In this document: positions 18,259 through 28,860 of the stretch, one piece after another
Layout: each line of letters begins with the position of its first letter
How positions within the stretch are numbered: the first letter of the stretch is position 1
Assembly: GCA_014323675.1 (NCBI GenBank)
Contig: JACONN010000005.1
Span: 620,001 to 684,000, forward strand
Source: Hormoscilla sp. GM7CHS1pb
GTDB taxonomy: Bacteria > Cyanobacteriota > Cyanobacteriia > Cyanobacteriales > Desertifilaceae
Length of the DNA stretch: 64,000 bases
Direction of reading: 5' to 3'
Translations under genes and position numbers: made by a program
The notes under the pieces: model-generated
The model's database searches: none
Seen by the model: the letters and a program-made list of their open reading frames with translations, nothing else
Told to the model about the DNA's origin: nothing

Positions 18259-18419
18259 ATCGGCAAATATCCAACCGATCGCCTGGATGTAGACCAGAAA
18301 ATCTTTCCCTCCTAGCCAACCGGTTAGAAGAAAAGAGTCTCCAATGCCCGATCTTCAGCCAGCAATCAACCGGCAACTTTCAGTTAGGAGCTGCCCCCAA
18401 ATGGGGGCAGTCCAGCTTA

Positions 18420-18775
18420 CAGCATTATAAATTCGACAACCCCTTGCGATCGACGGCCTTGGAGTTACTGTATAACTTGCAGCAAAATTTGCAACTGAAG
18501 CAAAAAAATTTAGAGCCATCGGAACTGGAGTTAGTTATGCGATTAGAACCACTTTATCAGCAAGACCGAGAACAAGCAATCCGTGAAGGAGGGCAGCGAG
18601 GAATTCAACAGGGCCGTCGCGCTAGAAGATTTGCTCGTCGTGCGCTTTGGAGAGTTGGATGAAGAAATAACAGGAATTATTCAGCCATTGTTGGTTTTGC
18701 AATCGGGAGAGTTAATACCATTACTCTTGACATTATCCCGCGAGGAACTATTGATGCGGTTTGGTCAACCTGATT
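18420..18775 (+). pseudogene. Rpn-family/DUF4351 nuclease-transposase remnant, C-terminal part, frameshifted
   Basis: The translation LEPLYQQDREQAIREGGQRG, then in another frame VALEDLLVVRFGELDEEITG and LLLTLSREELLMRF, matches the C-terminal half of Rpn-family recombination-promoting nucleases with DUF4351. The PD-(D/E)xK catalytic domain is absent, and a frameshift lies near 18605-18625. The preceding 18100-18215 reads KHLAEFSRVYCLPEVMPEYR, an unidentified fragment. Confidence 0.65.
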
Positions 18776-18950
18776 AGGCGATCGCTCCTTGGGTTGAGGT
18801 GGCCAGTGCGATCGGCCCATCCTCCGTATCCCTCACGGGAGCGCAGCCATATCCCTCACGGGAGCGCAGCCATAACATCGAGTTCTTCTTGTTATCGCCG
18901 GCTATATGCTGCACAAATCAAATCAGCTAACGGATCCCAGGCCATAATAG

Positions 18951-19022
18951 TGGAACGAGTGCTGGGGGAGTGGAACGAGTGCTGGGGGAGTGGAACGAGT
19001 GCTGGGGGAGTGGAACGAGTGC
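18951..19022 (+). repeat. Minisatellite A: 20-bp unit, about 3.5 copies
   Basis: The unit TGGAACGAGTGCTGGGGGAG is repeated without change and runs directly into minisatellite B. Confidence 0.9.
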
Positions 19023-19250
19023 GGGTTGGATAGTAATCTGTGCGGGTTGGATAGTAAACTGTGCGGGTTGGATAGTAAACTCTGCTCTGCGGGTTGGATA
19101 GTAAACTCTGCGGGTTGGATAGTAAACTGTGCGGGTTGGATAGTAAACTCTGCGGGTTGGATAGTAATCTGTGCGGGTTGGATAGTAAACTGTGCGGGTT
19201 GGATAGTAAACTCTGCTCTGCGGGTTGGATAGTAAACTCTGCGGGTTGAG
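19019..19250 (+). repeat. Minisatellite B: 21-bp unit, about 11 copies
   Basis: The unit is close to TGCGGGTTGGATAGTAAACTC. Copies begin at about 19021, 19042, 19063, 19089, 19110, 19131, 19152, 19173, 19194, 19220 and 19241; two intervals are 26 bp through an added CTCTG. It is bounded downstream by a TGTGGTCAAAACCCGTTGG repeat. As 21 bp is seven codons, long spurious frames appear on both strands; I do not count them as genes. Confidence 0.9.
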
Positions 19251-19365
19251 TAAGGATGTGGTCAAAACCCGTTGGTAGCCCGGAAGCCAAGCGAGTTCCC
19301 ACGGCGGAGCCGTGGGAACGAGGGGTGTGGTCACAAGTAGTTGATAATCATTTGCTGCCGACAAC

Positions 19366-19485
19366 TGTAGGGGCGACTGGCATTCTTGCGCAAATGATGA
19401 CATCACAAGATAGATGTCCTTCCCTCAGGCAACGCCGGGCACCCCACTCGGTCTCCCCGTACCAACTGTTTTTGACCACACCCGG
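19366..19485. repeat. Dispersed repeat, copy 2
   Basis: Second copy of the block at 17976-18085. It is followed by GTTCGCAGTAAAC in about three tandem copies (19545-19592) and by further TTTGACCACACCC repeat ends at about 19665. Confidence 0.55.
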
Positions 19486-19680
19486 GAACGAGGGGCCCGG
19501 CTACATGAACAAAGCCCACGCGCAGGACCCCCTCCTCGCAGTTCGTAGTAAACGTTCGCAGTAAACGTTCGCAGTAAACGTTCGCAGTAAACACTTCAGT
19601 GTTTCCCCGTGCCCCATTTAGGGGCACGGAGGGTTCCCGGAGCACGCACCCAGCTATCAACTACTTTTGACCACACCCGA

Positions 19681-19856
19681 TGTCTATGCAAGCTTTAATC
19701 GCGTCATCGACGGTAGCTACCGCAATGGGTCCGGAGCCAGTAAGGTAACGCTCTTCACAGAAAATCCTGGCACCCACAATGTGGAACTTGGTGCAGGAGA
19801 AGTTGTTTCTGATATCAACTTCGGCAATTCTGAACCGATAATTTTCTTCCCTAGCC
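19681..19856 (+). pseudogene. Fragment of a surface/secreted protein gene
   Basis: The frame reads VYASFNRVIDGSYRNGSGAS and ELGAGEVVSDINFGNSEP, like the inter-domain ends of large cyanobacterial SdrD-B/adhesin proteins. There is no start, and both ends run into repeats. It is a relic. Confidence 0.4.
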
Positions 19857-19952
19857 CGCGCAGGCGGGCTTTGTTCATGTAGCCCGACCCTTTAGGGTTG
19901 GGGCGGTGGGGTTGGGGTGGTGGGGTTGGGGTGGTGGGGTTGGGGTGGTGGC
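19857..19952. repeat. GCCCGCGCAGGCGGGCT hairpin and GGGGTTGGGGTGGTG tandem array
   Basis: The hairpin arm is followed by TTGTTCATGTAGCCCGACCC and then about three GGGGTTGGGGTGGT units. Related TACATGAACAAAGCC sequences occur at about 9057, 19501, 30974 and 62695. The segment lies just past the true end of the histidine kinase gene. Confidence 0.6.
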
Positions 19953-19965
19953 TGACAGGCAACAA

Positions 19966-21496
19966 TTAACCACGAGTTGGTTGGATGGGAATCTCGATGA
20001 CAAATTCCGCCCCCTGTCCGGTGCGGAAATACAGTTGAGCTTCCCTCCATGTTTATTTACCACGATCGAGTAACTGGTAGACAAGCCCAAGCCCGTGCCA
20101 GCACCCACGGGCTTCGTGGTAAAGAAGGGGTCAAAAATCTTCTTTTTGACTTCGGAGGGAATGCCAGTACCATTATCAACAATGCGGATCTTCACCCAGT
20201 GGGAAGCTGTCACGGAGGTGCGAATGGTAATTTTCGGTAAATTTTTATCTCCCAGGCCCGATGCTTTCTGCTCCTCTGACAAAGCATCAATGGCATTATT
20301 TAGTATCTGCATAAACACCTGATTCAGCTCAGAAGCATAACAGGTCACCTTTGGCAGTTTACCATACTGTTTAATCACCTGAATTTCCTCACGCTCCTTA
20401 TTTCCTCTGAGTCCAGACTGCAATATTAGTAGAGTGCTGTCGATCCCCTCATGGATATCCACTGGCTTCATGTCGGCTTCATCCAGATGGGAGAAAGAAC
20501 GCAAACCTCGGACAATATTGCGGATGCGATCGGCTCCCATTTTCATCGATAAGAGCAGTTGTTGCAAGTCTCGTACCAGGAATTCTAGGTCGATATACTC
20601 TATGGTCTCGCTGATTTCGGACACCGGGTCCGGATAGTAATACTGGTATTTTTGCATCAGATCGAGAAAGTCTTTAAAATATTCCTCTGCATGAGAGAGA
20701 TTGCCGTAGATGAAGCAGACTGGGTTGTTGATTTCATGGGCAACACCCGCTACCATCTGCCCCAAGCTGGACATTTTTTCCTTCTGAATCAGTTGGGCTT
20801 GGGTGCGCTTTAGTTCGGACAGAGTTTGTTCTAGATGCAGGTTTTTTTCGTTTAATTCCTGCGTTCTATCTCTGACTTTATGCTCCACTGAGGCATACAG
20901 CAAGGCATTTTCTAGGGCGATCGCGGCTTGGGCAGAAAGCAGCCTTAACACTTCCAGCCTCTCAGGGGTAAAGGCCCCGCTGGTAAGATTGTTTTCCAAG
21001 TACAGGATAGCAATTAGTTTGCCCCCCTTGACGATCGGGGTACATAAGAGAGATTTCAGTTCTACGCGGGCAATATAAGGATCGTTGGTAAAATTTCCCT
21101 CAGATGCGGCATTGCTTAATACTACATCCGAGCCCGATCGCTGGACATAATGGATTACAGTCACTGGCAAATCCCGAGCATCTTCTACTGGCTGTGATTG
21201 CTGTACAACTACCAGTTCTGGGTCTACTGCTGAAGAGGCTTCGATCAGCAGTTCTCCTTCTCTAGGCAATAGCAGACAACCTTGTCGCGCCCCGGCATTT
21301 TCCATGAGAATCTTCATCAAGCTTGACAGTAATTTATCCAGGAATATTTCACCGGAAATAGCTTGGGCTGCTTTCAGCACTGTGGCTAAATCTAGGGAAG
21401 CCAAACTCCGGCCAGTTATATAGGTTGTAGCGATCGCCTCGATTATCCGATTATAGGCTGAATTTTGGGCTAGCCACAGGGGATAGTTTTTCTGCA
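19966..21496 (-). pseudogene. GAF-histidine kinase part of a split multidomain kinase
   Basis: This is the 3' part of the gene that begins at 25500. It contains a GAF domain (FLDKLLSSLMKILMENAGAR to ALENALLYASVEHKV), a coiled coil, the H-box MVAGVAHEINNPVCFIYGNL, the N-box LNQVFMQILNNAIDAL, and G boxes in VDNGTGIPSE and GAGTGLGLSTSYSI. Near the end a one-base loss at CCGG (20018-20021) shifts the frame. Correcting it gives GQGAEFVIEIPIQPTRG and a TAA at 19966. The piece is separated from the kinase half by a 113-bp MITE. Its own start within the MITE is unlikely to be natural. Confidence 0.85.
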
Positions 21497-21609
21497 GGCG
21501 TTGCACATTTTGGGGATGATGCCTACGCATGCACATAACTTAAACTGGCTTGTAGTCTAGGTTTAAGACTTCTGCAACTATGCCCATCATCCCGTAATTG
21601 TGCAACGCC
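21497..21609. mobile_element. MITE (113 bp) with GGCGTTGCACA terminal inverted repeats
   Basis: The element begins GGCGTTGCACA and ends TGTGCAACGCC, and is flanked by the 8-bp direct repeat TTTCTGCA (21489-21496 and 21610-21617). A related copy lies at 58692-58837 and shares CCCATCATCCCGT and the TAGTCTA-GTTTAAGA core. It encodes nothing. Insertion plus duplication is 121 bp, which shifts the frame. Confidence 0.9.
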
Positions 21610-24600
21610 TTTCTGCAAATCTTCGACTTTGCGTAATGCGCCCCAAAGTCGGTAGCCATAGTAGGCTTTCTGCATGTATAGTTGGGCAAATTCCTCTTTG
21701 TCTTTGCTTAACCAGAACTTGGCTGCTAGTTCATTTGCCAAGGCTTCATTCTGGAGGAACTCATTTTCTCGGGCCGAGGAGATGGCTCGATCGTACAAAT
21801 CCATGATTGTTTCTAAATCTCCACCGGATATCCTGGCCATTTCTGCTGCTACCAACAGATACTTGTGCAGGAAGTTTTCCGGGCAGATGTCCGCCCAGAT
21901 TTGCATCTGCTGTTGATTAGCTGTCAATTGTTGCCAATATTGTTGTTTTGTTTCCGCTGAAGCCTCCTGATAGAGAGCGGCCAGACTGAGGGAGTAGTAA
22001 AAATTATGTTCGGACATTTGGAACTGGCCGAGAATAAAGGATATCTGCTTTTCGGCTGCCAATGCACAGTTTAATGCTTCAGTAAAATGACCGTACAGAT
22101 AGAGAACCTGAGACTTAAATACATGAAAAGTACATATCCAAGCAAAACTGTTATGAAGCTGACAAAGTTGCAGATATTGCACCTCGTTAATTTCGTCATT
22201 GTGAAACTCAAGCTTGCTGGCCGTCAGGCCGCTCAAATTCCAGAGATTCAGTTGCAAAGCTAATAAGGCATCAATTGCCCATTGATTTTGATTTTTTTTG
22301 TTGAACTGCAAGAAGTTGGGCAGCGTTAAGCGAATCTGTTCCAGATTTTTACCTTGATAGAATAAGTAACGTAATTGGTGATCGAGCGCGCATCCCGAGT
22401 GCAGGAACTCCCCAGATGACAAACCAGCTTGATACCCATCACTGAAAATATCTTCAGCCCATTTAATATGTTTTACCCAATGATTCAAATTACCAGCCAT
22501 AACCAAACAAGCACTGCATTTTTGAGCCGGATTATTGAATTTATCGCTCATCTGCACCGCCAGCTGGCCAAACTCATAGCCCGATCGATAGTCACCTAAA
22601 ACAGACCCCAGGATCAGTCCGTAAGTAACGTAAGCCTTGGCTGATTCGGGAACGTGACCGTATTTGAGCGAGATTTGAGCCATTTTGACGACAATCACTG
22701 CGTAGAGAGCTTGATTGCTAAAGTAGGCAGGCGGATCGATATTCGACAATAATTTTACTACTAATTTTTGCTCGGGTATGATCATTTCCGGTGCATCCAG
22801 CAATGAAGCAATTTCTCGCTCTCCCAAATTCTCCCTTGCTTGGGCTATTTCTTCATCCAGGGCCTTTTGCAAATCAGATTCCGGCAAGTCAATTCCTAAC
22901 AGCTTAAGAGCTTTCCGTCCTGTTTGAATGGCTGCTTCGTATTCAGACATGAGAGTATACTGCACCAGGAGCATATCGTACATCTCGGCCTTTTCTCGGG
23001 CCGTTTTCACTCGGAACTTCGTCAGGTTAATCAATTGTTGCGATCGCTCGAAGTTGCCGTTTAAGTACTCAACCTCTGCCCTTGACTTAGACAATGCCAA
23101 GGTCAAATCATACTGTTGTACCCAGCTATTTGGGGTTAAACATGCCATCCCTGCTGTCAAATACTCCCTGGCTGCGGCGTAAGCGGTTGCATCCTTGGCT
23201 TTTTGACCCGCTGATAGATTCAAACTTGCCAATTTCACCAGTTCAGAAGGATCTGCAATCAATTCTCGACCCTGATTTAGATGATCGACTAACTCAAAGA
23301 TTCTTTCTTCTCGTGCTTCTGAGGGGATATTCGCCAGCAATAGCCGCCCAATCCTGAGATGAATTGCCTTTTTCTGGTCGGCATCAATCAGGGCTTCAGC
23401 AGCCTGTTGCACCCGATCGTGCCGGAATTGATAATTTAAGATTAACAGAAGTGCATCAATTTCCATCATGTCAGTAGTTTCTAACTCTGATGTGGGCTGA
23501 ATTAATCCTAACTTAATTGCTGGCAGCAGGGCCTCGTAAGTTTCGGCAGCAGATTTTTCCTGGACGATCGAGAGGGTGTCTAAGTCAAACTGGTTGCCCA
23601 CACAAGCTGCTAAGGGTAAAACCTGCTGAGTATGGTCCGGCAGTTTCTGCAATTTCGATATCATTAATTCTACCACATTGTCCGTGATGCCCAGGGCCTC
23701 AATTCTCTTAATATCCCATTGCCAGCTTCTTTGCTGAAAGTCAAAGGCGAGCAGGTTTTCTTGATACAGGGTTTTGAGAAATTCATTCACAAAGAAAGGA
23801 TTCCCCTCAGTTTTCCCGACCACCAGTTCTGCCAAAGGTCTGACCCGATCGCGATCGCTATGCAAGGTATCGGCAATCAATTGGGTAATCTGCTCCAAGT
23901 TTAAGGGCCTTAAGTTAATCTGCTTGACGATCGCCTCTTGCTTTTCGTTCGCGCAGCGTGCGCGCAGCGCATTCTCCTCAAGGGCAATCGTCAATGGATG
24001 AGTGGGGCTAACTTCATTATCTCGATAGGCGACAATCAAAAGCAGAGAGTGGGTGTCGGGATCCGTCATCATGAGCTCAATCAACTTGAGCGTAGCCGAG
24101 TCTGCCCATTGCAAATCGTCTAGAAAGATAACGAAGGGATGTTCCTGTTGACAAAATACCCGGATAAAGTTTTGAAAGACGAGATTAAAGCGGTTTTGAG
24201 TCTCAGTAGGTCCTAGTTCTTGCACCGCAGGCTGAGGTCCGATAATTAATTCCACTTCCGGAATGACATCAATAATCACCTGCCCATTCGGCCTCACTGC
24301 TGCTAATATTTGAGAACGCCAGCGGTTATGTTTTGCTTCACTTTCCGTTAACAGTTGCCGCACTAATTCACCAAAAGCACTGACTACGGCAGAGTAGGGT
24401 ATATTCCGCTGAAACTGGTCAAATTTTCCGGAGATAAAATAGCCGCGTTTGCGGGTAATGGGTTGATAAAGTTCCTGCACTAGAGCTGATTTGCCGATGC
24501 CCGAATAACCCGCCACTAACATCATCTCAGTTTTTCCCTGGCTGATGCGATCGAATGCCTTGAGTAAGGTCTCAACTTCTTGCTCTCGGCCATAGAGTTT

Positions 24601-25500
24601 TTGCGGAATTTGGAATTTTTCGGAAATATCTTGACTTCCCAGGGCAAATTCTGATATATTTCCCTGAGTCTGGAGTTGAGTGAGACATAATTCTAAATCT
24701 GCTTTAATTCCACCGGCACTTTGATATCGTTCTTCTGCGGTTTTCGCTAACAATTTCATCACAATGGCTGATACTGCTTGCGGAATATCTCGATTAAGTT
24801 CATGAGGCGGCAATGGCTGTTTGGCGATGTGACAATGCACTAACTCCATGGCATCGGTGGCAGCAAAAGGCAGCTGATGGGTCAGCAGTTGGTAAAAGGT
24901 GGCACCGAGGCTGTAAAAGTCCGTGCGGTAATCGAGCGCTCGGTTCATTCTGCCAGTCTGTTCCGGGGACATATAGGGTAAGGTTCCTTCTAAGACTGCC
25001 GGATTTTTGAGGCTGGTATTTGAACGTGATAAGATGGTGGCAATGCCAAAGTCGATGATTTTCAGCTCTCCTGTGGTGGAATTGAAGACGATATTGGCAG
25101 GGTTAATGTCTTTGTGGACGATCTGGGCAGGCGCAGCTGTGTGGAGCTCCCCCAGAATCTCGGTAATGCGAATGGCGAGATCCAAAAATTCCGACAGGGT
25201 AAACTGGCGTTCCCCGATCTCTGACTGTAAGGAGGAACCGCCGAAATCTTCCAATATCATTACCAGAGTATTCTTAACCAGATGCAAGTCATAGGCTTCG
25301 ATCGCGCCATGGATATTCAGTCCACGAAGCAGAGAATATTCCTGCTTATATCGGGTGAGTTCTCGCGGCGTGGGATAATCTTGCTTGAGTACCTTGAGGA
25401 TAACGGGTTTACCATCCTGTTTGCGGATACCTCGATACACATGGGACTTGGCACTTTCATAGATTTTGGCGATAATCTGGTAACCGGGAAGGGCGATCAT
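21610..25500 (-). pseudogene. Ser/Thr kinase-AAA_16-TPR part of the split multidomain kinase
   Basis: The ATG at 25500 starts MIALPGYQIIAKIYESAKSH. The kinase domain (residues about 7-265) has VILKVLK, an HKDINPANI catalytic loop and IDFGIATIL. An AAA/STAND ATPase follows, with Walker A in AGYSGIGKSALVQELY near residue 325 and FVIFLDDLQWADSATLKLIE as Walker B. A long helical TPR-like region reaches residue 1300. The frame runs into the MITE and stops at 21523. Removing 121 bp and adding the missing downstream base gives exactly 1805 codons over 19966-25500, the usual size of this cyanobacterial kinase/ATPase/histidine-kinase family. The kinase half could still be translated alone. Input signal and target are unknown. 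Confidence 0.88.
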
Positions 25501-25601
25501 ACTCTCTGTTCTCCTATAGGTGTAAATTCACTTCTTAGAAAATAATGCGTTATCGTAGCAGCAGATATGGGTGTTTAAGTCAGACGCTTTCACTTACAGC
25601 T

Positions 25602-26227
25602 ATGTTAAAACATTATACCTCTGGTTCGGCATTAATTCTGGACATTTTAGCAATCTTATTTGTCGCCTGTAGCCACAATGAAGTCACAGATGCCAGTAAC
25701 AATGTCAGTTCAAGACCAACAATGGATGGCGGTCCCGCACCCGTCGCCCCCCCCTACAGCCGCCAAGCACAAAAGCGCAGCCGGATTATTATCAGCGAGC
25801 GCGTCTCAAAGCTGACAGTGCTGTAAGTATTGGTCAATCTGCTCAATCTCCTGAGGATTGGCAGCTGGTGGCAAGTCGCTGGCAACAGGCGATCTCCCTC
25901 CTGCAAGCCATACCCCCAGATAGTCCCCAACGGACTCACGCCCTCACCAAAATAGCAGAATACCAGGGCCATCTTGCCCAGGCCCAGGAACAGGCCCGAT
26001 CGCTCGGTGTGGTAACTGTCGGAGTAATTACAGCTAATACAGCTAGTGACAAGGAAGTAGAGTTCTCGATCGGTAATGTCTTGGAGATCGCCGTCGGCGG
26101 TGCTGTGGTTCGGGATGTGCAAGTGGCGATCTCCCCCCAGCTGGACATCGGACTTCTCGGACATGACTTCTTCGGCAATTACGATATCATTATTCGCCGA
26201 GATGTGATAGAATTCCATCTCCGCTGA
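25602..26227 (+). pseudogene. Retropepsin-like lipoprotein with catalytic motif deleted and a frameshift
   Basis: The ATG at 25602 begins a lipoprotein-like signal (ILAILFVACSHN, lipobox Cys). A one-base shift at the C8 run (25747-25754) moves the frame to DYYQRARLKADSAV and EDWQLVASRWQQAISLLQ. It then reads AEYQGHLAQAQEQARSLGVV, VEFSIGNVLEIAVGGAVVRD and DIGLLGHDFFGNYDIIIRRD, the C-terminal half of cyanobacterial clan AA aspartic proteases. The segment that should carry the DTGAS catalytic motif between AQAQEQA and LGVV is missing. The repaired length is 209 codons. No proteolytic activity is expected. Confidence 0.7.
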
Positions 26228-26584
26228 ATCAGATTTATGTAGAAAATTTAAGCTTAAGTTAAGTTTTATTGCAATAAGTGAACAAAATCAAAGGGAGAGA
26301 GCTAAGATTTAAAAGGTTGAGGCTGCTAATTGCTAATAGTTAATAGTTAATAGCAATTCGTAGACGCGACGGTGCCTCCCGACTCCTAGGGGCAGAAAAG
26401 GGAGACACCTTCGATGTGCTCTACTGGTGTGTCTCCTGGGAGCATCGTAATCGCACGTTCCCACGGCTTCGCCGTGGAAACGTGGGGGAAACATCGCACT
26501 ACCCAGGAGACACACGACTATTATCAGTTAGGGGCATCTTTTACAAACTCAAAGGTTAATAAATAGAGAGAGGCAGAATTAGTT
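26228..26584. other. Intergenic region with palindromic repeats
   Basis: No gene is seen. It contains TTAATAGTTAATAG direct repeats (26337-26352), a GTTCCCACGGCTTCGCCGTGGAAAC palindrome-type repeat (26457-26481) and two GTGTCTCCTGGGAG-like inverted segments (26430-26443 and 26502-26515). The promoter of the next gene probably lies at the right end. Confidence 0.5.
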
Positions 26585-28570
26585 ATGACTAGGTATTTGT
26601 GTCCTTGTTGTTCGCAACCTCTCATTTTTCACATCAGCCGCAAAAAAAAATTCTGGTATTGTATCAGCTGTCATCAAGAAATGCCAGCAATAGAAAACCA
26701 TGAGAAAGAATTAACACTTCCGATTGAGTCAAAGTGGGTATTGCCAGATAAGCAAGAGCTGTACGAACGGATTATTGAAACCACAAAAGAGGGGAGTTTG
26801 CTTCTGGATCCAGAAGGGAATACGGCTTTTGTGAATGGCAGGATGACAGAAATACTGGGCTACAGTGAGTCGGCAATGCAACGGATGCCGCTGTTGATGT
26901 TGATAGATGAGGAATATCAACAGCAGGCAGCCGAAAATATGCAGAAATGTCGTCAAGGGCTGGATCGGGAAATGGAGTTGAAATTCAGCCACAGAGATGG
27001 TTCGGAAGTATGGGCGAACCTGTCTACTAATTCCATCTTTGATGCAGCGGATATATACGCAGGAGTGCTAGTAATAGTTACCAACATTACCGAGCAGAAA
27101 AGGGCGGCAGAGAAATTGCAAAAGCAACGTCGGCAGCAGCAAGCCCTGAATTTTATAACTCAAGCCATCCGCAGTTCGATCGATTTAGAGACGATGTTTT
27201 CGGCAGCTGTATCGGAAATGCTCCAACTCCTGCAAGCTGACTACGTTCACATCTTCCAATATATATATGAACGTCAGCTGTGGTTGAATGTGGTTGAGTC
27301 TCGCAGCCATCCAGCATTGCCCGCGACTCTGGGACGGGAAATTCATGCAGGGGCCCTCCCTGCTAAAATCAACAGTTTAGAAATTGTGCGCAGTGATGAT
27401 AACGGCATTGATGCAGACCTGCTGGCTAAAACTTTTACCGGAACTTGGTTGCTAGTACCGTTGTACTTGGGGGTATCAGTCTGGGGTGGGATAATTATAG
27501 TCATGCCAAGTGAATCCTACAAGTGGCAAGAATCAGAGATTGAGTGGCTGCGTACTGTTGCCAACCAACTAGACATGGGCATCAACCAAGTTGTATTATA
27601 TCAACAGTTGGCAGCGGCTCACCAAGAATTAAAGTATTTGGCAGCCTTAGATGATATTCCCAAAAATGTCACTCCCACCTTGCGTTCCCAGGCGGATCCT
27701 GGGTTGACACGCACCTGGGAGGATGGGGATACAAAAAAAAAGCCTGCGGGGTTGGAGAACATTACGACAGAAGGGCGATCGGGTTCTTTTCTCCCTGATC
27801 AATCATTATTAATGAGCTATGTTGCCTATTATCTGAGTCGGGGTAAAACTGTGCTCAGTCCCATAAGTGGTGTCCTATCATTTGACGGGAAACTGTACAA
27901 TTACCAAGGATATCACGAGGATTTCCAGGATTTTTGGCAGCAACTCCAGCAGCGTCGCGACTTCCGCGAGCTTTATCTGGAAGCAGATAGTTATTGCTTC
28001 GGTGACTTTTTGGCTGGAAGTTGCACTGTGAGCGAGTGCGCCCGTTGTCAGCTGCCAATATCCATGTCAGCAGGTCATGTTGACAAGGTTCCTGGTTGTA
28101 ATGGATTCTGTGGGGGTTTATTATCTCAAAAAGAGAATCAGAACTTGGAAGAGCAACCTTGCTTAACCTCCGTGCTTGCCATTGGGGCGCTACCGAATGG
28201 CTCTAAAAACTTAGAGGAATTGTTCGCTCGCAACGGATTTGCAGTCACCTTTGTCAGTCAACCAGAAGAAATTATCTGGCAATCTTTACCTGATACTATA
28301 GATCTGGTACTGATTCACGCGGAAGTTTCCCTTGTCGAGGGCAAAGCTTGGACGCAGAAACTGCGTCGTCACCCACAGCTAAACTCTACTCCCATTATTG
28401 CTCTGAGTGCTGAAGCTGGGCATCCTCTGAGCTGGGTTGAGCGAGATCTCGGAGTGGAAGATTACCTGCTGACTCCTCTAGGGGGCGAGAGGCTAGCTGC
28501 TCATTTGCGCGGCTGTTCTCAATCCCAACTCAGCAGTGCTGGCACTGAGTTGCATTGGTTTCCGCGTTAG
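26585..28570 (+). CDS. Zinc-ribbon, PAS and GAF sensor protein with degenerate receiver end
   Basis: The 661-residue protein starts with a zinc ribbon (CPCC at 6-9 and CISC at 26-29). A PAS domain follows at about 55-175 (SLLLDPEGNTAFVNGRMTEI), then a coiled linker and a GAF domain at about 190-345 (VPLYLGVSVWGGIIIVMPSE). An unassigned region, including HEDFQDFWQQLQQRRDFREL, precedes a receiver-like C-terminus at about 535-640 (PDTIDLVLIHAEVSLVEGKA) that lacks a clear phosphoacceptor Asp pair. There is no histidine kinase core. It is probably a sensory or adaptor protein that needs a partner. The start ATG at 26585 is well placed, after a GAGAGAGG-rich stretch. Confidence 0.75.
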   Translation: MTRYLCPCCSQPLIFHISRKKKFWYCISCHQEMPAIENHEKELTLPIESKWVLPDKQELYERIIETTKEGSLLLDPEGNTAFVNGRMTEILGYSESAMQRMPLLMLIDEEYQQQAAENMQKCRQGLDREMELKFSHRDGSEVWANLSTNSIFDAADIYAGVLVIVTNITEQKRAAEKLQKQRRQQQALNFITQAIRSSIDLETMFSAAVSEMLQLLQADYVHIFQYIYERQLWLNVVESRSHPALPATLGREIHAGALPAKINSLEIVRSDDNGIDADLLAKTFTGTWLLVPLYLGVSVWGGIIIVMPSESYKWQESEIEWLRTVANQLDMGINQVVLYQQLAAAHQELKYLAALDDIPKNVTPTLRSQADPGLTRTWEDGDTKKKPAGLENITTEGRSGSFLPDQSLLMSYVAYYLSRGKTVLSPISGVLSFDGKLYNYQGYHEDFQDFWQQLQQRRDFRELYLEADSYCFGDFLAGSCTVSECARCQLPISMSAGHVDKVPGCNGFCGGLLSQKENQNLEEQPCLTSVLAIGALPNGSKNLEELFARNGFAVTFVSQPEEIIWQSLPDTIDLVLIHAEVSLVEGKAWTQKLRRHPQLNSTPIIALSAEAGHPLSWVERDLGVEDYLLTPLGGERLAAHLRGCSQSQLSSAGTELHWFPR

Positions 28571-28679
28571 ATCGAAGGTTTGTAGTGAGGACTTTAGTCC
28601 TCACCGTGGGCGAGATAAAAACTAAAGTATGCTAGGCTCAGTTTGCCGCATCTCACTTTTGCTGCGACCAGATTTTGCC

Positions 28680-28840
28680 CAGAAACCAGGTTTTGACAAA
28701 AAACCTGGTTTCTTACTACGAACGGCCTCCGAAGCACTCGTAAACGGTGTCTTACTACGAACGGTTTTGACAAAAACCTGGTTTCTTACTACGAACGGCC
28801 TCCGAAGCACTCGTAAACGGTGTCTTACTACGAACGGACT
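28680..28840. repeat. Tandem repeat (75-bp period) with GAAACCAGG/CCTGGTTTC palindromes
   Basis: TCTTACTACGAACGGCCTCC to GGTGTCTTACTACGAACGG occurs at about 28711-28764 and again at 28786-28839, each preceded by TTTTGACAAAAACCTGGTTT. It fills the spacer before the RibD-like gene. Confidence 0.75.
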
Positions 28841-28860
28841 TTTTTACATATTTGCTACAT

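Noticed and set aside
18951..19250. Possible CRISPR array
   Set aside because: Units are contiguous with no unique spacers and are only 20-21 bp; there are no cas genes.
18892..19406. Long minus-strand ORFs encoding YYPTRT and LLSNPQS repeats
   Set aside because: They are translations of the 21-bp minisatellite, open in several frames at once; no start signal or domain.
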